From: CAJFUR01 sp904420575
GTDB lineage: Bacteria; Actinomycetota; Coriobacteriia; Coriobacteriales; Eggerthellaceae
Assembly (NCBI GenBank): GCA_965119745.1
Contig: OZ221973.1
Span: forward strand, 1,116,001-1,180,000
DNA length: 64,000 bases
Reading direction: 5' to 3'
Positions 26,546-35,478 of the stretch are shown piece after piece. The notes below the pieces were generated by a model. That model saw nothing but the letters and a program-made list of their open reading frames with translations, made no database searches and was not told the origin of the DNA. Within the stretch, counting starts at the first letter, position 1. Each line of letters starts with the position of its first letter. The translations under genes and the position numbers were made by a program.

Positions 26546-27595
26546 CTAGGCGGACAGTCGCTCGCTGGCGCGGTCCTTGGGGCCCGCTTCGGCGGCAAAG
26601 AGCTTCCGGTACTGGTGTGGGGGCATGCCGAAGCGTTCCCGGAACGCTTCGGAAAAGCTGCCTTGCCGCGAAAAGCCGACGGCGGCGGCAACGGAGGAAA
26701 GCGCCTCGTCGGAATGGGCGAGCAGGTCGCAGGCGGTTTCCATGCGCAGGTCGCGCACATATCCCAGCGGCGTGTTGTTCTCGATGGTCTTGAACAGCGC
26801 CGTCAATTTGCTGGCGCTCACGCAGGAGGCGCAGCACAGGTCGGCGAGCGTCACCTTGCCGTCCAGATGCTCGCGTGCCCAAGCGCAGGCGAGGTTGAAC
26901 GCGGTACGGTCGGCGGGGCGGATGCGCGGCGCGGCATCCTTCTGCGTTTCCCACCAGTCCACCAAAAGCGCGCATGCCTCGGTCGCCTTGCACGCGTAGT
27001 ACGCCTGCGCCGCCGTGGCGCCCAATCGCGCGGCGCGCACTTCCTCGAACAGCCGCTGAAGCGCCGGTATGCGGTGGGTGCCGTCTAGGCTCGCGATGGC
27101 CGACGTCAGCGTCAAGGGATCGCAGCCTATCCGTCGCGCCATCTCCGTCGCCCCGCGCGACAGGAGCGAGATGCTGGTGACTGCCAGCGGTTCGCCGGCG
27201 CGCACGTGCTCGCGGCACAGGCCCGCCCGCCACGCGTATCCCAGCAGGGTGCCTCTCTCCCAGCCTTCCTCGACGCCGACGTAAGGTGTGAAGTAGGGGA
27301 TCATGTTGCGCCCGTAGCTGCCGAAGCAGAACAGGTTAGGCACTTTGCCGCCAAAGGAGACGTTGTGGTGGAAGGTTAGGTCGAACGAGGCCACGGCCAA
27401 CATGTCGTCGAGGGGGAGGTACCAATAGGTGCCCTCGCCCCAGCGCGGGTCGATGACCCAGCCGTGTCCGCAGCTGCGTTCGCCGCCACCCTCGAAGGGA
27501 ATGCCGTGCATGTCGGTGATCTGGGGAATGAAGATGTCTTCGATGTGCGCCTTCCGGTCGGCGGCGTTCTTCGCAAGCGTGTTGGCGATGGGCAC
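26546..27595 (-). CDS. AraC-family regulator next to ECF module 1
   Basis: A regulator of 349 residues. The last ~100 residues hold the double helix-turn-helix of AraC proteins (LADLCCASCVSASKLTALFK, then GFSRQGSFSEAFRERFGMPPHQYR). The N-terminal 220 residues are a sensor part with many aromatic residues and no domain I can name. GTG 27595 is chosen because GAGGAAGGA precedes it; the frame stays open to ATG 27760 through a repetitive stretch. It is divergent from the ECF operon starting at 27947, and tandem palindromes lie between. It probably controls that operon, possibly by sensing a metal-chelate as PchR and YbtA do. Confidence 0.85.
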   Translation of the reverse strand: MPIANTLAKNAADRKAHIEDIFIPQITDMHGIPFEGGGERSCGHGWVIDPRWGEGTYWYLPLDDMLAVASFDLTFHHNVSFGGKVPNLFCFGSYGRNMIPYFTPYVGVEEGWERGTLLGYAWRAGLCREHVRAGEPLAVTSISLLSRGATEMARRIGCDPLTLTSAIASLDGTHRIPALQRLFEEVRAARLGATAAQAYYACKATEACALLVDWWETQKDAAPRIRPADRTAFNLACAWAREHLDGKVTLADLCCASCVSASKLTALFKTIENNTPLGYVRDLRMETACDLLAHSDEALSSVAAAVGFSRQGSFSEAFRERFGMPPHQYRKLFAAEAGPKDRASERLSA

Positions 27596-27891
27596 GGCTT
27601 CGTCCTTCCTCTTCTTTCTTATGCCTTCCTCTGTTCCCTGGTGGGGCCGCGCATGGAAACGGGCCCCATATGGAGGCGGGCCGCACATGGGGGCGGGCCG
27701 TACGAAAGCGCGGTCCCGCATCAAGGCGGGGTCGCGCGCGAAAGCCTGCCTGCTTTCCACAGGTCCTCTGTCCTCTTGGCGTTCGTCGCGGTCTCATGTG
27801 GCGGCGCATTTCGGCGCGTTTGCAGCGAATTTCGGCGAAATCGCCGCTTTGTGCGTTTCTCCGGGGAAAAATCGGAGGCGCCGCTAATATG
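27596..27891. other. divergent interval with GC-rich direct repeats
   Basis: No gene is supported. Near 27646-27710 a unit around GGGCCGCACATGG / GGGCCCCATATGG is repeated three times in degenerate form. The right end (27880-27891) turns AT-rich just before the palindromes and may hold the -10 of the ECF operon. Confidence 0.45.
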
Positions 27892-27923
27892 TTAGCCTCG
27901 GCTAATGGTAAGCCTTGGCTTAC
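27892..27923 (+). promoter_or_regulatory. two tandem palindromic operators
   Basis: Two adjacent palindromes: TTAGCCTCGGCTAA (27892-27905, 6-bp arms) and GTAAGCCTTGGCTTAC (27908-27923, 7-bp arms). Their cores share the pattern AGCCT-yGGCT. They lie just before the Shine-Dalgarno (27932-27940) of the first ECF gene, a position that suits repression. The TTAG...CTAA form recalls DtxR/IdeR-type iron boxes without matching them exactly. A degenerate relative sits at 36392. Confidence 0.65.
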
Positions 27924-27946
27924 AAAAATGCAAGGAAAGGCGGGAC

Positions 27947-28879
27947 ATGGAAGGTTGCACAATGCGGAAGCCGCCCGTCTCTCGTAGGGCGGCGCTTGCT
28001 GCAGGGTCGGCTCGCGGCATGGGCACGGCAGGCGGCGCGGCAGCCGTCCGCGGCATAGGTGCGGCGTACAACGTGGCAGCTGCCGACGGTGCGGACGTGG
28101 CTTGCAGTGCAGAAAGGCCAGGCAGTGTGGGGACGGCCTGCGACACGGATGCGGCCGGCCTCACGGGCGCCGGCAACGGCGGGCGTCGGCGGATAGATCC
28201 GCGCGTCTCGCTTGCCGTGCTGCTGCTCCTGAATGCGACGGCGTTCGCTCCCAAGCTGGTGGGAGTCCAGGTGCTGATGGTGGCGCTTCTGGCCGGTGCA
28301 TGCGCGTGGTGCGGGCGGGCGCGGGCGGCTTTCCGGTGGTGCGTGGCGTATGCGGCGATCATGGCGGTGGCAGGGCTCTTGATGCTGACGCCCCAGACGG
28401 TGTCCGCCTCGTTCGCCACGATGGCGGTGCTTGCACGCTGCATCTTCTGCGTCGGCATGTTCGCGTCGAACATGATCGCCACCACGCGCGTGGGCGAGAT
28501 GGCATGCGCGCTGCAGTGGCTGCACGTCCCGAAGCACGGTGTCATCGCCGTCTGCGTGGCACTGCGATTCTTCCCCACCTTGTCGCAGGAGTTCGCCTCG
28601 GTGATGGACGCCCTGCGTGTGCGGGGCATGCCCCTGACGATGGCGTCGGTCGCTCGGCACCCGATGCGCACGTTGGAGCGCGTGCTGGTTCCCGTGATGA
28701 GCCGCCTTGCCATCGTGGCCGACGAGCTGTCCAACGCCGCCATGGCGCGCGGCATGGATTCCGCCTGCAGGCGCACGTCGTACTACCGCTTGCGCATGAA
28801 TGCGATGGACTGGTTTCTGCTGGCGGCCTTCGCGGCCTTGGCCGCGTACCTGCTGTATTCGGGGACGGTGGTTGCCTGA
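27947..28879 (+). CDS. ECF transporter T component (module 1)
   Basis: A protein of 310 residues. The last ~240 are a CbiQ/EcfT transmembrane protein of about five helices with the two coupling motifs ALRVRGMP (~220) and AAMARGMD (~265), which dock on the ATPase subunits. The first ~75 residues are an Ala/Gly-rich extension unusual for EcfT and probably disordered. ATG 27947 has AAGGAAAGG seven bases upstream; ATG 27905 would begin inside the palindromes. The stop overlaps the ATPase start (TGATG). It carries no substrate specificity; that is given by the S component at 30665. Confidence 0.87.
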   Translation: MEGCTMRKPPVSRRAALAAGSARGMGTAGGAAAVRGIGAAYNVAAADGADVACSAERPGSVGTACDTDAAGLTGAGNGGRRRIDPRVSLAVLLLLNATAFAPKLVGVQVLMVALLAGACAWCGRARAAFRWCVAYAAIMAVAGLLMLTPQTVSASFATMAVLARCIFCVGMFASNMIATTRVGEMACALQWLHVPKHGVIAVCVALRFFPTLSQEFASVMDALRVRGMPLTMASVARHPMRTLERVLVPVMSRLAIVADELSNAAMARGMDSACRRTSYYRLRMNAMDWFLLAAFAALAAYLLYSGTVVA

Positions 28880-30441
28880 TGGGCGCGGTCATCCAGCTGA
28901 AAGGGGCGGGGTTCCGCTACGCGTCGGCCGATTCCGGCGCGGTGGGCGACATTGCGGTGAACGACATCGACCTTGCGGTGGGCGCCGGCGAAGTGGTGGT
29001 GGTCACGGGGCCGTCGGGCTGTGGGAAGACAACGCTCGCGCGCATGGTTAACGGCCTCGTTCCGGCAATGTATGCAGGCGAGACGGCGGGATCGGTTCTT
29101 GTGGCGGGCGTTCCCATGGAAAAGTGGGAGCTGGACGGGCTTGCGCGGACGGTGGGCAGCGTGTTCCAGAACCCGCGCACCCAGTTCTTCAACCTGGACA
29201 CCACGTCCGAGATCGCGTTCGGTTGCGAGAACGCGGGGCTTCCCTGCGACGACATCCGTGCCCGCGTGAACGGCGCGGCTCGCATGCTTTCCATTGAGGG
29301 GCTGCTTGACCGCGACATCCGGGCGCTTTCGGGAGGGCAGAAGCAGCTGGTGGCCATGGCCTCGGCGTGCGCGATGCGCCCGGCGGCCTACGTGCTCGAC
29401 GAACCGACGGCTGCCTTGGATGTGGACGCGATGCTGCGCCTGCGCGATGCGGTCGCACGTCTGAAGCGTTCCGGTGCCGCCGTGCTGATCGCGGAGCACC
29501 GCCTCTGGTGGCTCCGGGGCGTGGCCGACCGCGTGGTACTCATGCAGGGCGGGCGCGTCGTGTCCGACATGGAGGCCGGGGAGTTCGGCGGGCTTTCGGA
29601 CGAAGACCGGCGGCGGCTGGGCGTGCGTGCATGGGACGTTGTCGACGTTGCGCTGCCCGGGCGCGTGCGGCCGGACGCGGGGGCCGTGGCGCTTTCGGCC
29701 CATGGTGTCACGGCGGGCTATGGCAGGCGCGCGCCTTGCGTCGCGCATGCCGACTTCCAGGCGCATGCCGGGCGCGTGGTGGCGCTGATCGGGCGCAACG
29801 GTGCCGGCAAGACGACGCTTTCGCGCGTGTTCGCCGGACTGCACCGTGAAACGGCGGGACAGGTGGAAGTCTGTGGAGCGCCGTTGCCTGCGCGCGAGCG
29901 CGCCGGACGCGTGTACCTGGGCATGCAGGAAAGCGGCTACCAGCTGTTCAGCGACACGGTGGCGGGCGAGCTGGAAAGCGCGGTGCGTGTCCGCGACGCT
30001 GCGTCGCGCGCGGACGCCAAGCTGCGGGCGGATGCGCACGCCGACCTGCAGGCGGACGTGTCCGGCGAGGTCGCGGCTGCTTTGGACGACTTCGGCCTGG
30101 TGGACGTGCGGGAACGCCATCCGCTTTCGCTTTCGGGCGGGCAGCGGCAGCGCGTGGCCATTGCGGCAGGCATTCTGCAGGGTGCGCGCGTCATGGTGCT
30201 CGACGAGCCGACGAGCGGTCTCGACCTGGCGAACATGCAGCGCGTTGCCGCGCAGATCCGCGCATGCGCCGCACGGGGAGCATGCATCGCGGTGGTCACG
30301 CACGACTTCGAGTTCGCGTGCTCCACCTGCGACGAGATAGCCTTCATGACCCACGGGCACATAGGCGAGTGCTTCGATCTTGCGCCTGGGACGCTGCGCC
30401 GCGCGCGGGAGCTGTTCGGGTTTCCCGTCTCCGGCGGCTAA
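28879..30441 (+). CDS. ECF transporter double ATPase A-A' (module 1)
   Basis: A protein of 520 residues with two ABC nucleotide-binding domains in one chain. Domain 1: Walker A GPSGCGKTT (~44), signature ALSGGQKQLVA, Walker B YVLDEPTAAL. Domain 2: GRNGAGKTT (~308), SLSGGQRQRVA, VMVLDEPTSGLD. Both sites look active. A ~30-residue Ala/Asp-rich insertion (RADAKLRADAHADLQAD) lies in domain 2 before its signature and is not usual. The start overlaps the EcfT stop. It powers the module by ATP hydrolysis on the cytoplasmic side. Confidence 0.9.
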   Translation: MGAVIQLKGAGFRYASADSGAVGDIAVNDIDLAVGAGEVVVVTGPSGCGKTTLARMVNGLVPAMYAGETAGSVLVAGVPMEKWELDGLARTVGSVFQNPRTQFFNLDTTSEIAFGCENAGLPCDDIRARVNGAARMLSIEGLLDRDIRALSGGQKQLVAMASACAMRPAAYVLDEPTAALDVDAMLRLRDAVARLKRSGAAVLIAEHRLWWLRGVADRVVLMQGGRVVSDMEAGEFGGLSDEDRRRLGVRAWDVVDVALPGRVRPDAGAVALSAHGVTAGYGRRAPCVAHADFQAHAGRVVALIGRNGAGKTTLSRVFAGLHRETAGQVEVCGAPLPARERAGRVYLGMQESGYQLFSDTVAGELESAVRVRDAASRADAKLRADAHADLQADVSGEVAAALDDFGLVDVRERHPLSLSGGQRQRVAIAAGILQGARVMVLDEPTSGLDLANMQRVAAQIRACAARGACIAVVTHDFEFACSTCDEIAFMTHGHIGECFDLAPGTLRRARELFGFPVSGG

Positions 30442-30596
30442 GGCGGGTCGGGCGGTCGGCGGCGCGCAGGGCGGCCGGGCGGCAGGAGGGCCGACGTGAG
30501 GCAGGCAAGGCGACCAGCGAGATGGCCGCCGCAGGGCGGCCGCTTGTGCGGGCCGGGCGGGCAAGGCGGCGAGCCGCGCAAGGAAGCGGAAGCGAA

Positions 30597-30643
30597 CAAG
30601 GCAAGCAAAGCAAGGCAAGCAAAGCAAGCAAAGCAAGGCAAAA
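30597..30643 (+). repeat. purine-rich short tandem repeat
   Basis: A run of GCAAG and CAAAG pentamers, about nine in a row, in the 223-bp spacer between the ATPase and S-component genes of module 1. It has no stop-free reading frame of interest. It lies 20 bases before the next ATG, so its copy number could change translation. The rest of the spacer is G-rich low-complexity sequence. Confidence 0.7.
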
Positions 30644-30664
30644 CGAGAAAGGGAAGGTGATCGC

Positions 30665-31273
30665 ATGGTCACGGCAGCAAGCGCCCAGGGCACGGGAAAG
30701 CTCACGGGCAAGGATTTCATATTCGTGGCGTTGTTCGGATTGCTTCTGTTCGTGGTTTTCTTCGTGTTCGCCATGGTTCTGGGAATGAACGCCAACACGT
30801 TCTGGTTCACCCATGCCATCGGCGCCGTTCCCGGCGGCATCGTGTGGATGTATCTGGTCGCGCGCGTGCCGAAGCCCGGTGCCATCGCCGCCGCGTCGGT
30901 CATAGTGGCGGTGGTGGGCCTTCTGCTGGGCATGTTCTGGGCGGGGCCGGCGGGCATCGTCGTGGGTGGCGTGCTGGCCGACGCGATCATTAGCCTGGGC
31001 AGACGTTCTAACGCGAAGAGCATAGCGGCGTTCGCGGTATGGACGCTGTGCTTCTGGTTGGGCCAGCAGTCCATGGTGTTCTTCGCTGGCGACGCCTATG
31101 TCGACATGGTGGTGCAGTCCGGCATGTCGGCGGAATACGGGCAGGCGCTGGTGGGCTTCATGCAGAGCCCGCTTATCGTGGTGGCCGGCATCGCGTGCGT
31201 CGTGGGCGCGGTCGTGGGCGGTGTGCTGGGCGCGAAGCTGTTCAGGAAGCATTTCTCGAAGCTTGCGGCGTAG
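30665..31273 (+). CDS. ECF transporter S component, Trep_Strep/MptE type (module 1)
   Basis: A membrane protein of 202 residues with six hydrophobic segments. A basic N-terminus (GKLTGKDFIFVALFG) and the loop ARVPKPGAIAA, plus ADAIISLGRRSN, are typical of the Trep_Strep/MptE family of substrate-binding subunits. Paralogue of the protein at 37579 (same length, same loops, LFRKHFSK against LKKHFVRA at the end). It chooses the transported molecule. In other bacteria such S components go together with YbtPQ-like ABC pairs and metallophore genes, as here. The ATG follows GGGAAGG. Confidence 0.85.
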   Translation: MVTAASAQGTGKLTGKDFIFVALFGLLLFVVFFVFAMVLGMNANTFWFTHAIGAVPGGIVWMYLVARVPKPGAIAAASVIVAVVGLLLGMFWAGPAGIVVGGVLADAIISLGRRSNAKSIAAFAVWTLCFWLGQQSMVFFAGDAYVDMVVQSGMSAEYGQALVGFMQSPLIVVAGIACVVGAVVGGVLGAKLFRKHFSKLAA

Positions 31274-31277
31274 CGGC

Positions 31278-31325
31278 GCCGGGACGCGTCATGCCGGGCG
31301 GCGTCGGGCCGGGACGCGTCATGCC
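31278..31325 (+). repeat. 18-bp direct repeat
   Basis: GCCGGGACGCGTCATGCC occurs at 31278-31295 and again at 31308-31325 (period 30), right after the S-component gene. A third degenerate piece follows near 31334. It is part of the pattern of GC-rich duplicated spacers in this block. Confidence 0.7.
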
Positions 31326-31516
31326 AGGCGCGGGCCATGCCGGACGCGTGCGGGAGGGCGGGCGGTGCGGGATTTTGCGCCGTCCGCCTTGTTTTTTCGG
31401 CGATATCGCACGATTCGTCCTTCAAGCGCGCCTATTTCCGGAAAAACGGTAAAGTATTTTCCATGGTTAACTTTATTGCGCCTTGCCGGAAGGCAAGAGG
31501 GAGGAACCGATGCCCT

Positions 31517-33499
31517 ATGGTCGAATCGCCTTTCGCGCGTGAAGGCGCCGCGGCCCCCGCGTCCGGCCCGACGCCGCCTGCGCCCGCCACCGCGGCCCCC
31601 GCGCCTGCCGCGCCGCCCGCAACGCGTGGCCACGCCGCGGCCCCTGCGCCCGCACGCAGTGTATCGCGCGCGTCGAAGTCGCGTCAGCGAAACCCCCTTG
31701 CGCGCCTGCTCGATTTCGCGGGCAGCGCGCGGAAATACACTGTGTTCGGCTGCGTACTCTCGGGGGTCAACGCGCTGTGTTCCATCGCCATGCTGGTGTG
31801 CGTGTGGTTTGTCCTGCGCGACCTGGTGGCCGCGGCTCCCGACTTCGCCCGCGCCACCCAGGCGCCTGCGTGGGGCCTAGCGGCCATGGGCTTCGGGATC
31901 GGCGGGCTCGCCGTGTATTTCGGCGCTCTCATGCTCACGCACATCGCGGCGTTCCGTACGGCCAAGAATATGCGCATGGCCCTGCTGGAACATCTGTCGC
32001 ACGTGCCGTTGGGGTTCTTCTCGGCGCGTTCCACCGGAGAGCTGCGTCGCGTCATAGAAAACGCCACGGGGCTGACCGAAGGGGTGCTGGCGCACCGCCT
32101 GCCCGATTTCGTCGGTGCGCTTCTGACGCCTGTCGCCTACCTTGCGGTCATGTTCGTGTTCGACTGGCTGTTGGGGCTTCTGTGCCTGGTCCCCATCGTC
32201 GTCTCTGCGCTGTGCATGGCGTGGATGATGGCCGGAGGGGCGAAGGACGAAAACGCCAACGCCATGACCTTCATGCGCAATTACCAGGACGCGCTCGACT
32301 GCATGAACAAGGCGGCCGTGGAATACGTGCGCGGCATCCCGGTGGTTAAGGTGTTTCAGCAGACGGTGCGTTCGTTTTCCACGTTCCGCGAGTCCATGGT
32401 GGCGTATCGCGACTTCGCGACGGCGTACGTGAAGCTGTGCAGCCCGCCGCAGGTGGCGCAGCTGGTGGCTATCAACTGCACGTTCGCCGTGCTGGTGCCG
32501 GCGGGCATCCTGCTTGCGCGCGGCGCGGGCGACTTTTCGGCGTTCTTCACGGATTTCTTGTTCTATGTGGTGTTCTCGGCGCTTACCACCATGATGATGA
32601 CCAAGGTGATGTATGCGAGCCAGGCCATGACCGAGGCGCAGGACGCCGTTTCGCGCATCGAGGACATCTTGGGCACGCTGCCGATGGACGAGGTGGATGC
32701 CGACCGGGCCCGCGAGCCGAAGGGGAACTCCATCGACTTCTACCATGTGCGTTTCCGCTATCCGGGCGCGGCGCAAGACGTGCTTTCTGACGTGACGTTT
32801 TCCGTTGAGCACGGCACGACCGTGGCCTTGGTGGGCCCCTCGGGCGGCGGCAAGACGACGGTCGCCTCGCTGGTGCCGCGCTTCTGGGACGTGGCCGAAG
32901 GCGCCGTGCGCATCGGCGACGTGGACGTGCGCGACATCCCCTCGGCGCGTTTGATGGAGCGCGTGGCGTTCGTCTTCCAGAACGAGCGGCTGTTCAAGCA
33001 GAGCCTTGCCGACAACATCCGGGCCGCACGGCCCGATGCGACCCGCGCCCAGGTGGAGGCCGCCGCGCACGCCGCCCAGTGCGACGACATAGTGGCGAAG
33101 CTGCCGGAGGGGCTGGACACCGTCGTGGGGACGAAGGGGGTCTACCTCTCCGGCGGGGAATGCCAGCGCGTGGCGCTGGCGCGCGCCATCCTGAAGGACG
33201 CGCCCATCGTGGTGCTGGACGAGGCCACGGCGTTCGCCGACCCGGAAAACGAGGTGCTCATCCAGCGCGCGCTTGCGGAGCTGACCCGCGGCAAGACCGT
33301 CCTCATGATCGCGCATCGGCTGTCCACGGTGGTGAACGCCGACGCCATCCTCGTGCTGGAAGGCGGACGGCTGGTCGAGCGTGGCACGCACGCCGATTTG
33401 GTTGCGGCAGGCGGTCTGTACGCGCGGATGTGGGACGACTATCGGACGAGCGCGACGTGGCGCATCGAGGGCGGAAAGGGGGCCGGCGATGCTGCGTGA
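31517..33499 (+). CDS. ABC half-transporter 1 (YbtPQ/IrtAB-like)
   Basis: A protein of 660 residues: a ~55-residue Ala/Pro-rich cytoplasmic lead, six membrane helices of the type IV exporter fold (~75-360), and an ATPase with Walker A GPSGGGKTT (~441), signature YLSGGECQRVALAR, Walker B VVLDEATAFADPENE and AHRLSTV. The AFADPENE ending in place of SALD is common in YbtPQ-like proteins, which have the exporter fold but import metal-siderophore complexes. ATG 31517 follows AGGGAGGAAC. The end overlaps the next gene by 11 bases, so the two halves form a heterodimer. Direction of transport is inferred from neighbours. Confidence 0.88.
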   Translation: MVESPFAREGAAAPASGPTPPAPATAAPAPAAPPATRGHAAAPAPARSVSRASKSRQRNPLARLLDFAGSARKYTVFGCVLSGVNALCSIAMLVCVWFVLRDLVAAAPDFARATQAPAWGLAAMGFGIGGLAVYFGALMLTHIAAFRTAKNMRMALLEHLSHVPLGFFSARSTGELRRVIENATGLTEGVLAHRLPDFVGALLTPVAYLAVMFVFDWLLGLLCLVPIVVSALCMAWMMAGGAKDENANAMTFMRNYQDALDCMNKAAVEYVRGIPVVKVFQQTVRSFSTFRESMVAYRDFATAYVKLCSPPQVAQLVAINCTFAVLVPAGILLARGAGDFSAFFTDFLFYVVFSALTTMMMTKVMYASQAMTEAQDAVSRIEDILGTLPMDEVDADRAREPKGNSIDFYHVRFRYPGAAQDVLSDVTFSVEHGTTVALVGPSGGGKTTVASLVPRFWDVAEGAVRIGDVDVRDIPSARLMERVAFVFQNERLFKQSLADNIRAARPDATRAQVEAAAHAAQCDDIVAKLPEGLDTVVGTKGVYLSGGECQRVALARAILKDAPIVVLDEATAFADPENEVLIQRALAELTRGKTVLMIAHRLSTVVNADAILVLEGGRLVERGTHADLVAAGGLYARMWDDYRTSATWRIEGGKGAGDAA

Positions 33500-35222
33500 A
33501 TCGTTGGGGCTGACGGACGCAGGCATGCGCAACTTCAAGCGCGGGGTGTTCTTCTGCGCGTTGGCGAACCTGGTGCTGATGGCGCCTTTGTGCGTCCTGT
33601 TCCTCCTGGTGGCCGCGTTCTTCGACCATCTGGTGGCCGGCGCTCCGCTGCCCGATCTGGCGCCGTATGCAGCCGGGTGCGTGGCGGTGGTGGCGGTGGT
33701 GGCGGTGACGCAGGCGCTGGAGTACCGCTTCACCTACGGGCCGGTCTACCAGGAAAGCACGCGCAAGCGGGAGGCCATCGCCGAGCATCTGCGCCGGCTG
33801 CCGCTTTCCTTCTTCGGCAAGCGCGACCTGTCCGACCTGACGAGCACCATCATGAAGGACTGCGCAGACCAGGAGCGCATGTTCATGCACGTGATGCCGC
33901 AGCTGTTCGGCACGGGCATATCCACGCTGGTGATGGCGGTGGGCATCGTCGCCTTCGACTGGCGGCTGGGCATCGCGGCGTTCTGGCCGGTGCCGGTGGC
34001 GTTCGCCATCTTCGCCGCGGCAAGCAGGGCGGTGCGCCGCAAGGTGGCGGCGAAGGAGGAACGCCGGCTTGCCATGGCCGACGGCGTCCAAGAGTACCTG
34101 GACTGCGCGCAGGAAATCCGCGCGACCAACCAGGAGCGCGCCTTCCTGCGGGCGTTGGGCGGCAAGCTGGACGACTTCGAGCGGTCGGAGGTGGCCTCGG
34201 AACTTCTGACCGGCGTGTCCATTTCGTCTTCGCAGGCGGTCCTCAAACTGGGCATCGCGTCGGTCGTGCTGGTGGGCGTGGGGCTGATGGTGTCGGGACA
34301 GGTGGGCTTTCTGACCTACTTCGGGTTCTTGCTGGTGGTCACGCGCGTGTACGATCCGGTGAGCGTGGTGCTGCAGTCCAGCAGCGAGTTGCTGGAGATG
34401 CGCCACGCCATTGGGCGCACCAACGACCTGGCCCGCACGCCCTCCATGGGAGGCTCGTCGGAGTTTCGCCCGCGCGGCTTCGACCTTTCCTTCGAGGACG
34501 TGTCGTTTTCCTACGGGGAAGGCGCGCGCGTGCTTGACCGGGTGAGCTTCACGGCGTGCGAGGGGCAGGTGACGGCGCTGGTGGGGCCTTCGGGATCCGG
34601 CAAGTCCACGTGCGCGAAGCTGGCGGCGCGTTTCTGGGACCCGGATGCGGGGACGGTGCGCCTGGGAGGCGTGGACGTTTCCGGCATCGACCCGGAGGTG
34701 CTGCTTTCGGCCTATGCCGAGGTGTTCCAGGACGTGGTGCTGTTCGACGAGACGGTGATGGAGAACATCCGCCTCGGCCGCGCGGACGCCACCGACGAAG
34801 AGGTGTTGGCGGCGGCGCGGGCGGCCAACTGCGACGAGTTCGTCTGCGCCCTGCCCGAGGGATACCGGACACACATCGGGGAGAACGGCGCGCGCCTTTC
34901 CGGCGGCGAGCGGCAGCGCATCTCCATTGCCCGCGCACTTCTGAAGGATGCGCCCGTGGTGCTTCTGGACGAGGCCACGGCCAGCCTGGACGTGGAGAAC
35001 GAAAGCCAAGTCCAGCGTGCTCTTTCCCGGCTGCTTGCAGGGAAGACGGTGCTGGTGATAGCTCACAGGATGCGCACCGTGATGGGTGCGGACAAGGTGG
35101 TGGTGCTGAAGGACGGCGCGGTGGCGGAGCAGGGCGCGCCGGACGACCTCGTGCGGCGCGAAGGCGGCCTGTTCCGCCACATGGTGGAGCTGCAGGGGGC
35201 CGCTGCGGACTGGCGCGTGTGA
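33489..35222 (+). CDS. ABC half-transporter 2 (YbtPQ/IrtAB-like)
   Basis: Partner of the preceding half-transporter, 577 residues: six helices (to ~300) and an ATPase with Walker A GPSGSGKST (~365), signature RLSGGERQRISIAR, Walker B VVLLDEATASLD and AHRMRTV. Both ATPase sites of the dimer look competent. The ATG lies inside the end of the upstream gene, so translation is coupled. In Ybt- and Irt-type systems such dimers take up metal-loaded chelators, while related dimers export. The gene is the last of the module 1 operon; a toxin-antitoxin pair follows after 256 bases. Confidence 0.9.
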   Translation: MLRESLGLTDAGMRNFKRGVFFCALANLVLMAPLCVLFLLVAAFFDHLVAGAPLPDLAPYAAGCVAVVAVVAVTQALEYRFTYGPVYQESTRKREAIAEHLRRLPLSFFGKRDLSDLTSTIMKDCADQERMFMHVMPQLFGTGISTLVMAVGIVAFDWRLGIAAFWPVPVAFAIFAAASRAVRRKVAAKEERRLAMADGVQEYLDCAQEIRATNQERAFLRALGGKLDDFERSEVASELLTGVSISSSQAVLKLGIASVVLVGVGLMVSGQVGFLTYFGFLLVVTRVYDPVSVVLQSSSELLEMRHAIGRTNDLARTPSMGGSSEFRPRGFDLSFEDVSFSYGEGARVLDRVSFTACEGQVTALVGPSGSGKSTCAKLAARFWDPDAGTVRLGGVDVSGIDPEVLLSAYAEVFQDVVLFDETVMENIRLGRADATDEEVLAAARAANCDEFVCALPEGYRTHIGENGARLSGGERQRISIARALLKDAPVVLLDEATASLDVENESQVQRALSRLLAGKTVLVIAHRMRTVMGADKVVVLKDGAVAEQGAPDDLVRREGGLFRHMVELQGAAADWRV

Positions 35223-35400
35223 GTCCCGCGCGCACGGCGCGCGTACGGCGCGGCGGGCACCGGGTGCGGTGCGGAGGCGATGCAGGCGCAGGGGGCCGCG
35301 ATGTGCGGCGGGGCGTGCTGCGTTTCGCGTGCCCCTATGCTGCGGCGGCCGCTTGACGGGGCGGAGTGCTCGATGTGGTTGCCGCAGTCGTCCGGTGCCC

Positions 35401-35464
35401 CAGTCGTTTGACATCTCAGTCGTTTGACACCCCTCCTTTGTGCTATAATGGTTGTACGTACAAC
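35401..35464 (+). promoter_or_regulatory. promoter and operators of the RelB/PIN pair
   Basis: Two exact 13-bp direct repeats CAGTCGTTTGACA (35401-35413, 35417-35429), each ending in TTGACA, then TATAAT at 35444-35449 and the perfect 14-bp palindrome GTTGTACGTACAAC at 35451-35464. The -35 copy at 35424 is 14 bases from the -10, shorter than ideal. The palindrome covers the start site, as expected for autorepression by the antitoxin. Confidence 0.65.
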
Positions 35465-35478
35465 AAAGGAGGTGCATA

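Noticed and set aside
30597..30643. CRISPR-like array of short repeats
   Set aside because: Units are five bases with no spacers; it is a simple tandem repeat.
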